A DNA stretch of 37,271 nt from Bacteroidales bacterium (GTDB lineage Bacteria; Bacteroidota; Bacteroidia; Bacteroidales; Bacteroidaceae), in NCBI GenBank assembly GCA_012517855.1, contig JAAYUD010000089.1, positions 1 to 37,271 on the forward strand, written 5' to 3'. Positions 25,302 through 34,083 of the stretch are shown here, piece after piece (positions within the stretch are counted from its first letter, which is position 1; every line of letters begins with the position of its first letter). Under the pieces are notes generated by a model that saw only the letters and a list, made by a program, of their open reading frames with translations, searched no databases and was not told the DNA's origin. The position numbers and the translations under genes were made by a program.

Positions 25302-26396
25302 ATGAAGAGAATAATGAATTGCAAAACAATTGTCTCAATTTCTATTTGTGTCCTTTTTCTTGCTGGATGTTCCCAAAAGAAAGATGCGAAAAATACGACA
25401 GAACAGACATTAAATGATAGTTTGAAGAGTGTTACTTCTGTGCAGTCGGTTGAAAGTCGTCCTATTTCGGATGAACTGACATTGAATGGAAAGATTGATT
25501 TCGATAATGATGAAGTTGCTCAAGTTTCTTCGATGTTCGGCGGATCTATCGCATCTGTACACGCCGAGTTGGGCGATTATGTCAGAAAGGGCAGTGTACT
25601 GGCTGTTGTACGTAGCGGTGATGTGGCTTCTTACGACAAAGAGCGTGAAGAAGCTCGCCAACAGCTGCAATTAGCTCAACGCAACTTGAATGCTTCCAAA
25701 GAATTGTATGCATCGGGTATGGCTTCGAAGAAAGACTTGATTATATCCAAGCAAGATATGGCAAATGCACTGGCCGAAATACGAAGAATAAACACGATTT
25801 ATCATATTTATCATTTGTCTCCTAACGCTGTTTATCAGATAAAAGCTCCAGTGTCGGGATACGTTGTGCAGAAGAGTATTAATCCTCAGATGCAGATTAG
25901 TCAAAACGATTCTCCTGTTTTTACAATTTCCGGACTTACTAATGTATGGGTCGTAGCCAATGTCTATGAAAATGATATTAGCAAGATACATCAAGGTATG
26001 CCTGTAAGGATAACGACTTTGGCTTATCCGGATAAAGAATTCTCGGGTAAGATAGATAAAGTGTACAACATGTTGGACGAAGACAATAAAACAATGCAGG
26101 TGAGAATCACTTTGACTAATAGACAACATCTGTTGAAACCGGGTATGATGACCAATGTCTATGTAGAGTGTAATAATTCCGGGCAGTCTATGCCTTGCAT
26201 CGATCAGCATGGGCTGATATTCGATAATGGCAAAAATTATGTGGTGGTAGTAAAGAACAATAATAAATTGGAAATAAGAGAGGTGGATGTTTACAAACAA
26301 AACAGTAGTTCTGCCTATATCTCTCGCGGATTGAATGTAGGAGACAGAATCATAGTAAAGAATGCTTTACTGGTATATACCTCTCTAGAAATATAA
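25302..26396 (+). CDS. RND efflux periplasmic adaptor lipoprotein (CzcB-like)
   Basis: The membrane-fusion subunit that links the inner membrane pump to the outer membrane channel. It has 364 residues. A lipoprotein signal ends in LAGC with the lipidated Cys at residue 23. The barrel-sandwich (lipoyl-like) halves are seen at about 70-110 (GGSIASVHAELGDYVRKGSVLAVV) and 175-205 (IKAPVSGYVVQKSINPQMQIS), separated by a short helical hairpin. A beta-barrel domain and a membrane-proximal domain follow. No His- or Met-rich metal-binding extension is present, so metal choice cannot be read from this subunit. It lies between the channel and pump genes. Confidence 0.9.
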   Translation: MKRIMNCKTIVSISICVLFLAGCSQKKDAKNTTEQTLNDSLKSVTSVQSVESRPISDELTLNGKIDFDNDEVAQVSSMFGGSIASVHAELGDYVRKGSVLAVVRSGDVASYDKEREEARQQLQLAQRNLNASKELYASGMASKKDLIISKQDMANALAEIRRINTIYHIYHLSPNAVYQIKAPVSGYVVQKSINPQMQISQNDSPVFTISGLTNVWVVANVYENDISKIHQGMPVRITTLAYPDKEFSGKIDKVYNMLDEDNKTMQVRITLTNRQHLLKPGMMTNVYVECNNSGQSMPCIDQHGLIFDNGKNYVVVVKNNNKLEIREVDVYKQNSSSAYISRGLNVGDRIIVKNALLVYTSLEI

Positions 26397-26419
26397 TATA
26401 GTTAAAGCCAAGTAGTGTT

Positions 26420-29400
26420 ATGCATAAATTCATCGACAATATTGTTACGTTTTCGCTGAAAAATAAATTCTTCATTTTCTTTTGTACACTTATTGCGATA
26501 GTGGCTGGTGTCTGTTCATTCTTGAATACCCCCATCGACGCATTTCCGGATGTAACCAATACGAATGTCACTATTATTACTCAGTGGCCTGGAAGAAGTG
26601 CTGAAGAAGTAGAAAAGTTCATTACTATTCCTATCGAGATAGCAATGAACTCGGTTGAGAAAAAAACGGATATACGATCGACTACCTTGTTTGGGCTTTC
26701 TGTGGTCAATGTGATGTTCGACGATCACGTCAATGATTTTAATGCTCGTCAGCAAGTTTACAATATGTTGAGCGATGCTAATTTGCCCGATGGAGTATCG
26801 CCCGACGTACAACCGTTGACTGGCCCTACTGGAGAGATATACCGATATACGTTGCGTAGCAAAATGCGGAATGTTCGCGAATTGAAAACATTGCAAGACT
26901 GGACTATCGAACGTAATTTGCGATCGGTGCCCGGAGTTGCGGATATTGTCAGTTTCGGAGGTGAAGTGAGAACTGTAGAAGTTAGCGTAAATCCGCACAA
27001 ACTCACTCAATACGGCATCACTTCTCTTGAACTTTATAATGCAATAGCAAAGAGTAATATAAATGTAGGTGGTGATGTTATAACAAAGAGTTCTCAAGCT
27101 TATGTCGTACGTGGCATCGGGCTTATCAATAATTTGGAGGAACTTCGTAATATAGTAGTCAAAAATATTAAGAGAGTTCCTATATTAGTGCGCCAGCTTG
27201 CCGATGTACACGAATCTTGTTTGCCCCGATTGGGTCAAGTAGGAAGAATGAATGAAGACGATGTGGTCGAAGGAATTGTGTTGATGCGCAAAGGCGAAGA
27301 TCCTGCTGCCGTAATTAAAGGGCTAAAGGCAAAAATCAAAGATATACAGCAAAATATACTTCCGAAAGATGTGCAGATAGTGCCCTTTTACGATAGGGAT
27401 GATTTGGTAAATCTTTCGGTGCATACAGTGACACACAACTTGCTTGAAGGTATTATACTGGTAACGTGTATTGTGTTCTTGTTCATGGCCGATTGGAGGA
27501 CTACGGTTATTGTCTCGAGTGTTATACCTCTTGCTCTGTTGTTCGCCTTTATTTGTCTGCACCTTATGGGGATGTCTGCCAACTTGCTGTCGATGGGAGC
27601 AATCGATTTTGGTATTATTATCGATGGTGCCGTAGTTATGGTAGAGGGCATTTTTGTTGTTCTCGATAAAAGAGCGCGCGAGGTGGGAATGCCCGTGTTT
27701 AATAAAATGTCTAAAGTAGGACTTATACGCAATACAGCCAAGGATAAAGCCAAAGCCGTATTCTTCTCCAAGCTGATTATTATAACTGCCCTTATTCCTA
27801 TCTTCTCGTTTCAAAAGGTTGAAGGCAAAATGTTCTCTCCATTGGCATTTACCTTGGGCTTTGCACTTTTGGGTGCTCTGGTATTTACACTTACTTTTGT
27901 ACCGGTCATGTCATCCATGCTTCTTCGGAAGAATGTGCGTGAGCGTAAAAATTGTTTTGTAAAAGCAGTTAATAAGACAGCTTTATCTATTTTCGATAAA
28001 TTTCATGCACATCGTAAGCTCACTATTGTTTCGGCATGCGTTATCGCTATTGCGGGATTATGGATGTTCTCATGTCTGGGAACCGAATTTTTACCGCAGC
28101 TTAACGAGGGTTCTATTTATATACGTGCAACGCTCCCACAGAGCATTTCGCTAAATGAATCGGTGCCTCTGGCCAATCAAATTAGACGAAAACTGGCTGC
28201 TTTTCCTGAAGTTCGTAAAGTGTTGTCACAGACGGGTAGGCCGAATGACGGTACAGATGCTACCGGTTTTTATAATGTAGAATTTTTTGTCGATATATAT
28301 CCCGAAAAAGATTGGAAGCAACATGTAACCAAAGAGGAGCTTATTAATGAGATGCAGAAAAAGCTATCTATTTATCCGGGTGTAGATTTCAATTTTTCTC
28401 AGCCCATATCCGATAATGTAGAAGAGGCGGCATCAGGTGTAAAAGGATCTATAGCGGTTAAGATTTTCGGGCAAGATTTGTATGCTTCCGAACATTCAGC
28501 AGAACAAATAGCCAAAGTCCTTCAGACGGTAAAAGGTATAGAAGATATCGGTGTGGTACGTAATATAGGGCAGCCTGAGTTGCGTATTGAGCTGGATGAG
28601 GGTAAGCTGGCGCGGTATGGCGTCTCGAAGGAAGATGTACAGTCTATTATTGAAATGGCTATTGGTGGAAAATCGGCTTCATATATGTACGAAGACGAGA
28701 AGAAGTTTAATATCATGGTAAGGTATAATTCGCAGTATAGAGAAAACGAGGATGAAATAGGCAAGATACTTGTACCTGCGATGAATGGGGCTATGGTACC
28801 TATTAAAGAATTGGCTGATATTCGGACCATCACCGGACCACTATTGATATTTAGAGAACATCATGAACGCTTCTGTGCCGTTAAGTTCTCTGTTCGCGGG
28901 CGTGATATGGGATCTGCCGTTACAGAGGCTCAACACAAAGTCTCTAAGTTAGTGAAATTGCCATCTTCTTACTATTTGAAGTGGGCCGGTGATTTCGAGA
29001 ATCAACAACGCGCAACAAATCGTTTGGAACAGGTCGTGCCTATTAGTATTATTATTATTTTCATTATTCTGTTCGTTTTGTTCTCCAATGTTCGCGATGC
29101 CGTATTGGTCTTGTGCAATGTCCCATTTGCCGCTGTCGGTGGTATTATGGCTCTGCTTATCACTCGTTTTAATTTTTCTATATCTGCGGGTATCGGTTTT
29201 ATCGCACTCTTTGGTATATGTATACAGAACGGAGTAATAATGATTGGCGATATCAAACAAAATCTTCGGCAGCATTTGCCTTTAGACGAGTCCGTGCGCA
29301 ATGGAGTGAATTCTCGTATACGTTCTGTGGTGATGACTGCTGCGATGGCGATGATCGGTCTGTTTCCAGCGGCTACAAGCCATGGTATCGGGTCCGAATC

Positions 29401-29545
29401 GCAACGCCCACTTGCTATCGTTATTATCGGTGGACTGGTTACGGCAACTTTCTTTGTGCTGTTTGTTTTTCCGCTGATTATAGAAAAAGTATACCGTATG
29501 ATGCTTTATGATAAAAAGGGAAAACTATATCAACGTAAATTATAA
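26420..29545 (+). CDS. czcA: Heavy-metal efflux RND pump (CzcA-like)
   Basis: The proton-driven inner membrane pump, 1041 residues, with the RND layout of twelve membrane helices and two large periplasmic loops. Typical motifs are NTPIDAFPDVTNTNVTI near the start, WPGRSAEEVEKFITIPIE, and LGTEFLPQLNEGS near the second loop. The proton-relay helix reads DFGIIIDGAVVMVEG, with Asp396, Asp402 and Glu409. This DFG-D-E signature marks pumps for divalent cations such as zinc, cobalt, cadmium or nickel, and differs from the CusA type that exports copper and silver. The specific metal is not settled. It is third in the efflux operon; a two-component system follows. Confidence 0.92.
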   Translation: MHKFIDNIVTFSLKNKFFIFFCTLIAIVAGVCSFLNTPIDAFPDVTNTNVTIITQWPGRSAEEVEKFITIPIEIAMNSVEKKTDIRSTTLFGLSVVNVMFDDHVNDFNARQQVYNMLSDANLPDGVSPDVQPLTGPTGEIYRYTLRSKMRNVRELKTLQDWTIERNLRSVPGVADIVSFGGEVRTVEVSVNPHKLTQYGITSLELYNAIAKSNINVGGDVITKSSQAYVVRGIGLINNLEELRNIVVKNIKRVPILVRQLADVHESCLPRLGQVGRMNEDDVVEGIVLMRKGEDPAAVIKGLKAKIKDIQQNILPKDVQIVPFYDRDDLVNLSVHTVTHNLLEGIILVTCIVFLFMADWRTTVIVSSVIPLALLFAFICLHLMGMSANLLSMGAIDFGIIIDGAVVMVEGIFVVLDKRAREVGMPVFNKMSKVGLIRNTAKDKAKAVFFSKLIIITALIPIFSFQKVEGKMFSPLAFTLGFALLGALVFTLTFVPVMSSMLLRKNVRERKNCFVKAVNKTALSIFDKFHAHRKLTIVSACVIAIAGLWMFSCLGTEFLPQLNEGSIYIRATLPQSISLNESVPLANQIRRKLAAFPEVRKVLSQTGRPNDGTDATGFYNVEFFVDIYPEKDWKQHVTKEELINEMQKKLSIYPGVDFNFSQPISDNVEEAASGVKGSIAVKIFGQDLYASEHSAEQIAKVLQTVKGIEDIGVVRNIGQPELRIELDEGKLARYGVSKEDVQSIIEMAIGGKSASYMYEDEKKFNIMVRYNSQYRENEDEIGKILVPAMNGAMVPIKELADIRTITGPLLIFREHHERFCAVKFSVRGRDMGSAVTEAQHKVSKLVKLPSSYYLKWAGDFENQQRATNRLEQVVPISIIIIFIILFVLFSNVRDAVLVLCNVPFAAVGGIMALLITRFNFSISAGIGFIALFGICIQNGVIMIGDIKQNLRQHLPLDESVRNGVNSRIRSVVMTAAMAMIGLFPAATSHGIGSESQRPLAIVIIGGLVTATFFVLFVFPLIIEKVYRMMLYDKKGKLYQRKL

Positions 29546-29549
29546 ATTG

Positions 29550-29557
29550 TATCTTTG
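29550..29557 (+). promoter_or_regulatory. Possible promoter of the two-component system
   Basis: TATCTTTG in the 34-base gap between the pump and regulator genes, 23 bases before the ATG. No clear -33 TTG is seen, so it may only supplement read-through from the efflux genes. Confidence 0.5.
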
Positions 29558-29579
29558 CAAGAACAAATAGATTATAGAG

Positions 29580-30257
29580 ATGGCTCACATTTTGTTAGTA
29601 GAAGACGAAGTGAATATAGCCTCGTTTATACAACGGGGGTTATTGGAATTGGGGTATGAGGTATCTGTGGCGAATGACGGTGAAGGTGGTTGGTTCATGG
29701 CTCAAACCGGAAAATTCGATATGTTGATACTCGATATTATCATGCCTAAATTGAGTGGACTTGAACTGTGTTCTAAATTTCGGAAGACGTTTGGTTTTAA
29801 GGTCCCTGTTATCATGTTGACCGCATTGGGTTCTACCGACGATATTGTAAAGGGACTTCAAGTCGGGGCTGACGATTATCTTGTGAAACCATTCAGCTTT
29901 CAGGAATTGGAGGCTCGTATCCAAGCACTGTTTCGCAGATCTTTTGAACAAGTTTCGCAAAGTTTGTTGAAATGTAACGATTTGACGTTAGATTGTCAAG
30001 AACGGAAAGCATATCGTGGAAGCGAAGAGATTTTGTTGACAGTGAAAGAATACCGACTTCTGGAATATTTTTTGGTTCATCAGGGAATTGCAATCGATCG
30101 GTTGACATTGTTGAGGGATGTGTGGGACAAAAATTTTGATACTTATACCAACGTAGTAGATGTTTACGTCAATTATTTGCGTAATAAGATAGATAAAAAT
30201 TTTGATCATAAATTAATTCATACAGTGGTCGGATTCGGCTATATGATGGTCGAATGA
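29580..30257 (+). CDS. OmpR-family response regulator
   Basis: A 225-residue transcription regulator. The receiver domain has the acidic pair at Glu9-Asp10, the phosphorylated Asp52 (LILDIIMPKLSG) and Lys103 (LVKPFSF). The winged-helix DNA-binding domain spans about 127-225, with the TVKEYRLLEYFLVHQG and VDVYVNYLRNKIDK segments of the OmpR/PhoB group. It sits 34 bases behind the RND pump and 16 bases ahead of a histidine kinase, so it most likely controls the efflux operon in response to metal. That role is inferred from the position. Confidence 0.92.
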   Translation: MAHILLVEDEVNIASFIQRGLLELGYEVSVANDGEGGWFMAQTGKFDMLILDIIMPKLSGLELCSKFRKTFGFKVPVIMLTALGSTDDIVKGLQVGADDYLVKPFSFQELEARIQALFRRSFEQVSQSLLKCNDLTLDCQERKAYRGSEEILLTVKEYRLLEYFLVHQGIAIDRLTLLRDVWDKNFDTYTNVVDVYVNYLRNKIDKNFDHKLIHTVVGFGYMMVE

Positions 30258-30273
30258 AATTGTTCAAAGTATC

Positions 30274-31593
30274 ATGAAGATAGGTTCGAAAATTACCTTG
30301 TTTTATACCTCTATTACAATAGGTATAAATTTACTTATTATTTTGGCTTTCTATCTATTCACATCTAGATATATCAATTTGCTCTTTGATATGAATCTGT
30401 GCGATAAAGTATATCTCACGGCGCAAAAACATTTTGAAAAGGATGAATTGGATATGCGAAGCTATAATATGGTAAAGGATAAATACTTGTCTTTACTTCC
30501 GCAAGCTAGTGAGATTATATTGAATGCCAGCGACAGTGCATCGGCCAAAAAGGTGTTGGATAGATATCTTACATCGAAACAACAGCATCAGTTGTACCAT
30601 AATATGGTTTTGTTTTCGAAAGATAGGCTCAGAGGGGTTGCTTTATATTATCCCGATAATGAAGGCAACTTTATTGTTTTGGTGACGGCTCAGAATGTAT
30701 ATGGGCAGAACCTTAAAAAACATATATTGTATTTGTCATTAGGCCTATTATTGTTTAGTGTTCTGATTACGTTTGCTGTAGGACATTTCTATTCCGAACG
30801 TATACTTTCGCCATTAAAACATATATTGGTGAATCTGAAAAAAATACGGGGTAACAATATGGAGCTCCGGCTCACCGAGACAGGCAATAAAGATGAATTG
30901 GATGATTTGGTACATTCTTTAAATGAAATGCTTGATCGTTTAGATAGAGCTTTTCAGTCCGAAAAATCGTTTGTAAGCTCTGCGTCTCATGAGATGAGTA
31001 ATCCGCTGACTGCCATACAAGGAGAATGTGAGATTACATTGATGAAAGAGCGGGATATAAAGGAGTATACTGATGCTTTGCAGCGTATATATTCGGAAAG
31101 TAAACGAATGTCATTGCTTATCAAGCATCTTTTGTTTTTGTCGCGCAACGGTGATGATCTATCAAATGATGAACTGATGCCTGTCAATTTGAATAGAATG
31201 TTGACCGATTTGGTAAATATCGATGCTCGAATCGTTTTCACCGACCAAACCTCCGGTCCTATATCTATTATGGGCAATCCGCATTTTCTGCAAATAGCCA
31301 TTCAAAATATATTGAATAATGCGATTAAATATTCAGAGAAGCAGGTGGATTTGGTTTTGAAACTTGTAGACGGACATCCGCTCATTGAAATTGAAGATAA
31401 AGGTATTGGTATCCCTGTAAAGGAGATTCCGCTTATTTTTCAATCTTTTTATAGGGCTTCCAATACTCATGAATATGTAGGCAATGGTATTGGTTTGGCT
31501 TTATCGAGTAAGATTTTGCATATTTATCATGCACAGATAACCGTAGATTCGCAAGAAAATGTTTACACTCGATTTAATATCTATTTTGGATGA
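30274..31593 (+). CDS. Sensor histidine kinase, metal-response type
   Basis: A 439-residue membrane sensor. One helix at about 9-30 and another at about 150-171 enclose a small periplasmic sensing domain of roughly 120 residues. A HAMP linker follows, then the HisKA box SASHEMSNPLTAIQGE with the phosphorylated His239. The HATPase domain has the N box (NILNNAIKYS, about 345-354), EDKGIGIP and GNGIGLALS. All core motifs are intact. It overlaps functionally with the upstream regulator and, by position, with the efflux pump. The periplasmic domain has no obvious His/Cys cluster, so the ligand is unknown. Confidence 0.92.
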   Translation: MKIGSKITLFYTSITIGINLLIILAFYLFTSRYINLLFDMNLCDKVYLTAQKHFEKDELDMRSYNMVKDKYLSLLPQASEIILNASDSASAKKVLDRYLTSKQQHQLYHNMVLFSKDRLRGVALYYPDNEGNFIVLVTAQNVYGQNLKKHILYLSLGLLLFSVLITFAVGHFYSERILSPLKHILVNLKKIRGNNMELRLTETGNKDELDDLVHSLNEMLDRLDRAFQSEKSFVSSASHEMSNPLTAIQGECEITLMKERDIKEYTDALQRIYSESKRMSLLIKHLLFLSRNGDDLSNDELMPVNLNRMLTDLVNIDARIVFTDQTSGPISIMGNPHFLQIAIQNILNNAIKYSEKQVDLVLKLVDGHPLIEIEDKGIGIPVKEIPLIFQSFYRASNTHEYVGNGIGLALSSKILHIYHAQITVDSQENVYTRFNIYFG

Positions 31594-31628
31594 GGCTTGT
31601 CTTGAAACTTAAATTTGTGTTCGTCTTT

Positions 31629-31660
31629 TTTGTGAGTTATCAATTAATCTCTTAGCTTTG
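31629..31660 (+). promoter_or_regulatory. Promoter of the LRR protein gene
   Basis: TTTG at 31629-31632, a 20-base spacer and TAGCTTTG at 31653-31660, 30 bases before the ATG. Confidence 0.65.
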
Positions 31661-31690
31661 TAGCTTTATTTATTACTTATCATTAGAGTC

Positions 31691-32569
31691 ATGAAAAATC
31701 TAAAGTGTTTTTTGGTTTTATCTTTATTGGTTGTTGTAACTTCTGGCTTTGCTCAAAACGATATCAAAGTTATTAATCTTACTACTGCCGGTAAGTTGAC
31801 CGCTACTATAGGCTCTACCGATAAGTTGTTAAAAATTCAACAGCTGAAGATTAGTGGACCGATTAATGGAGATGATATTGTTACTATCCGTCGAATCACA
31901 GCCTTAACTTATCTTGATTTGAAAGATGCTAAAATTGTAAGTGGTGGTGGAATGTATGATTCTGATTATACTGGAGCAAATAGAACGGAAAACGATACAA
32001 TCGGTAATTATATGTTTTGTGCAACTCGTTCTCTCGTGTCTATTTATCTGCCCCCAACGGTGCGCTATATAGGGAAAAATGCTTTTGAAGGATGTACTTC
32101 GCTTACAAATATTGTGATACCCGATGGTGTAACTGGAATTGATGATTATGCTTTTTCCAAGTGTAGTAGCTTGTCTAGCATAACGCTTCCTAATACGTTG
32201 GCTCGGATAGGAGAAAATGCTTTTCTGAAATGTGCTCAGCTTGCAGATGTTAAGATACCCGATAATGTTTTTTCGATAGGGGAGGGTGCTTTCGAAGACT
32301 GCGTGGCAATGAAAAATGTGTCACTCCCTGGTTTGTTAAAGGAATTGGGAATTCATGCATTTAAAGGATGTGAAAACTTACTTTCTATTTATTGTTATGG
32401 TAAAGAACCATTGGCAATAGATACTGACGATAATAGTGAGTTACCCTTCGATTCTGAAGAACCATCCAATACATACGAAAAGGCGACACTTTATGTGCCT
32501 GCGAATACGAAAGCAAGCTATTCTGCCGTGACTCCCTGGAAGCAGTTCAAGAATATAAAAGAAATGTAG
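31691..32569 (+). CDS. BspA-like leucine-rich repeat surface protein
   Basis: An exported 292-residue protein with a cleavable signal peptide (MKNLKCFLVLSLLVVVTSGFAQ). Five LRR_5-type repeats of exactly 23 residues run from about 110 to 235; the conserved Ala-Phe pairs start at 131, 154, 177, 200 and 223, each within a pattern like IGxNAFxxCxSLxxIxIP. This is the BspA/TpLRR family, found on the surface of Bacteroidota and linked in some species to adhesion. The C-terminal 55 residues (ATLYVPANTKASYSAVTPWKQF) form the cap usually found in these proteins. No sorting domain is visible. It converges with the serine hydrolase gene seven bases away. Confidence 0.9.
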   Translation: MKNLKCFLVLSLLVVVTSGFAQNDIKVINLTTAGKLTATIGSTDKLLKIQQLKISGPINGDDIVTIRRITALTYLDLKDAKIVSGGGMYDSDYTGANRTENDTIGNYMFCATRSLVSIYLPPTVRYIGKNAFEGCTSLTNIVIPDGVTGIDDYAFSKCSSLSSITLPNTLARIGENAFLKCAQLADVKIPDNVFSIGEGAFEDCVAMKNVSLPGLLKELGIHAFKGCENLLSIYCYGKEPLAIDTDDNSELPFDSEEPSNTYEKATLYVPANTKASYSAVTPWKQFKNIKEM

Positions 32570-32576
32570 TCCGAAA

Positions 32577-33704
32577 TCATTCGAGCCAATTAGCTTTTTC
32601 GATCATTGAATATATTTGGTCGGCTGTAGCAATGCGGTCTATGTCGTCTCGATTAGAGAAAAACATGACTAATATGTCTTTTGAAGGAATCTTCCCCGCG
32701 TAAATGGTAAATCCTCCGTTGTCACCTAAATGATAAACTATTTTAGGCTTCCCTGGTATCTGTTGTATGAAAAAACCATAGCCATAACCGGTATCTTTGT
32801 TGTATCCGTACTCTGCCGTCTTTGGAATCATGATTTTAGGAGAATAGGCCATTTCTTTCGACTGCTCCGACCATACTTTGTCATCACGCAGTGCCTTTTC
32901 CCATTTTGCAAAGTCGGTTATTGAAGTATATAATCCGCCATCGGCTTTTGATGCAAAGAAGTTGGCTTCACCATAGTCGTTTTCTACATACTTTTCTTTT
33001 GTCTTGTCGAAACTATATCCATGTGCCATATTTTCTATTTTTTTGTTGGCTTCAAAATAAGTTGTATGTTTCATGCCTGCGATATCGAATATATATTTTT
33101 TCATATATGTTTCAAAATCAATTCCGGTCACTCTAGGTATAATCTGATAGACTAATTGGAATGTCGGATTTATGTATTCATATTGAGTGCCTGGCTCAAA
33201 ATGAAGTTTGTCTAGGTCGATCATATACTTGCACGATTCTACATCTGTAGAGTATAGTACAAAATTGCGGTCGCTACGGTTTCTTGTGTCTGGAATCCCT
33301 GATGTATGACTCAAAATGTGGCTTAGCTTGATCCGACTATAAAAATCGGCTTTATATTCTGGAAAGAATTTTTTTAGATTGTCGTCTAATGATAGCAACT
33401 TCTTTTCGGCTAATTGCATAATGGCTACAGCGGAAAACTGCTTCGATACAGAAGCAATGCAGAAGTTCGTTCGAGGCGTAATAGGCTTTTGGGATGTGAT
33501 ATCAGCAATACCATAACATCTTTCGAATACTTTCTTACCATTTTTCATTATTAATACGGCGGCACCCGGTTCATCAGCTTTCTGATAAATACTAGAGAAT
33601 AAAGAGTCTACTTGCTTATTAAATTCCATTTTAGCCTTTTTGCTTTGTGCATTTATTGTGATAGAAACGACTATCAGACTCCATGCGATTAGAGTTTTTT
33701 TCAT
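32577..33704 (-). CDS. Secreted serine hydrolase, class C beta-lactamase-like
   Basis: A 375-residue protein of the penicillin-binding-protein/AmpC fold. A signal peptide (MKKTLIAWSLIVVSITINAQ) sends it to the periplasm. The active-site SxxK is SVSK at 85-88, the second motif YIN is at 177-179 (typically YxN), and the third is HLGDNGG starting at His325, replacing the KTG of true beta-lactamases. All three are present, so catalysis is likely. The HxG-type motif fits esterases or D-amino-acid peptidases better than penicillin hydrolysis. The substrate is unknown. Confidence 0.88.
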   Translation of the reverse strand: MKKTLIAWSLIVVSITINAQSKKAKMEFNKQVDSLFSSIYQKADEPGAAVLIMKNGKKVFERCYGIADITSQKPITPRTNFCIASVSKQFSAVAIMQLAEKKLLSLDDNLKKFFPEYKADFYSRIKLSHILSHTSGIPDTRNRSDRNFVLYSTDVESCKYMIDLDKLHFEPGTQYEYINPTFQLVYQIIPRVTGIDFETYMKKYIFDIAGMKHTTYFEANKKIENMAHGYSFDKTKEKYVENDYGEANFFASKADGGLYTSITDFAKWEKALRDDKVWSEQSKEMAYSPKIMIPKTAEYGYNKDTGYGYGFFIQQIPGKPKIVYHLGDNGGFTIYAGKIPSKDILVMFFSNRDDIDRIATADQIYSMIEKANWLE

Positions 33705-33743
33705 GTTGTCTTAACTTATTAGTTGGAAATACTTATAATGATA

Positions 33744-33751
33744 CAAAAGTA
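33744..33751 (-). promoter_or_regulatory. Serine hydrolase promoter, -7 box
   Basis: On the minus strand, TACTTTTG lies about 40 bases before the ATG. No -33 TTG at the usual distance. Confidence 0.5.
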
Positions 33752-33800
33752 TAAAAATAATAAGATTTTCATCTATTAGGGGAAAAATAACTGTCGAAAA

Positions 33801-33832
33801 TTTGGAGCATAAAAGAATAATTCATACTTTTG
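33801..33832 (+). promoter_or_regulatory. tRNA-His promoter
   Basis: TTTG at 33801-33804, a 20-base spacer and TACTTTTG at 33825-33832, 32 bases before the tRNA. Confidence 0.75.
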
Positions 33833-33864
33833 CACCGCATTTCGAAAGAAACAGCATATACATG

Positions 33865-33938
33865 GTGGCCGTAGTTCAGCTGGTTAGAGCGTCAGATTGT
33901 GGTTCTGAATGTCGTGGGTTCGAATCCCATCGGCCACC
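33865..33938 (+). tRNA. tRNA-His (anticodon GTG)
   Basis: A complete cloverleaf of 74 bases. The acceptor strands GTGGCCG and CGGCCAC pair perfectly, with C as discriminator and a G just before position 1, as tRNA-His requires. The anticodon GTG is at 33899-33901, and the T arm is GTGGG-TTCGAAT-CCCAT. CCA is not encoded. It is the probable integration site of the downstream element. Confidence 0.97.
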
Positions 33939-33969
33939 CACCACTAAAATCCCTTAGAGAACCCCCTAG

Positions 33970-34001
33970 AGCCGTATTTCACAAAAGAAATACGGCTTTT
34001 T
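33970..34001 (+). terminator. Terminator after tRNA-His
   Basis: AGCCGTATTTC and GAAATACGGCT form a perfect 11-bp stem with a six-base loop, followed by a T-run. It separates the tRNA transcript from the integrase gene. Confidence 0.85.
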
Positions 34002-34004
34002 ATT

Positions 34005-34036
34005 TTTGGCGAATTTGCCGTTTTTTACTACTTTTG
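34005..34036 (+). promoter_or_regulatory. Integrase promoter
   Basis: TTTG at 34005-34008, a 20-base spacer and TACTTTTG at 34029-34036, 47 bases before the integrase ATG. The element thus carries its own promoter for int. Confidence 0.7.
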
Positions 34037-34045
34037 CATGACAAT

Positions 34046-34067
34046 GTTTCGCAATTGTTTCGCAATT
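34046..34067 (+). repeat. Two tandem 11-base repeats upstream of int
   Basis: GTTTCGCAATT occurs twice in perfect tandem, starting about ten bases after the -7 box and 16 bases before the ATG. One helical turn per copy suggests a protein-binding site, possibly an integrase arm site or an operator. Confidence 0.85.
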
Positions 34068-34083
34068 TTTTAATAGGCATATT

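Noticed and set aside
26420-29545. CusA-type copper/silver pump
   Set aside because: The proton-relay helix has the DFG-D-E pattern of divalent-metal pumps, and the adaptor lacks a Met-rich metal-binding segment.
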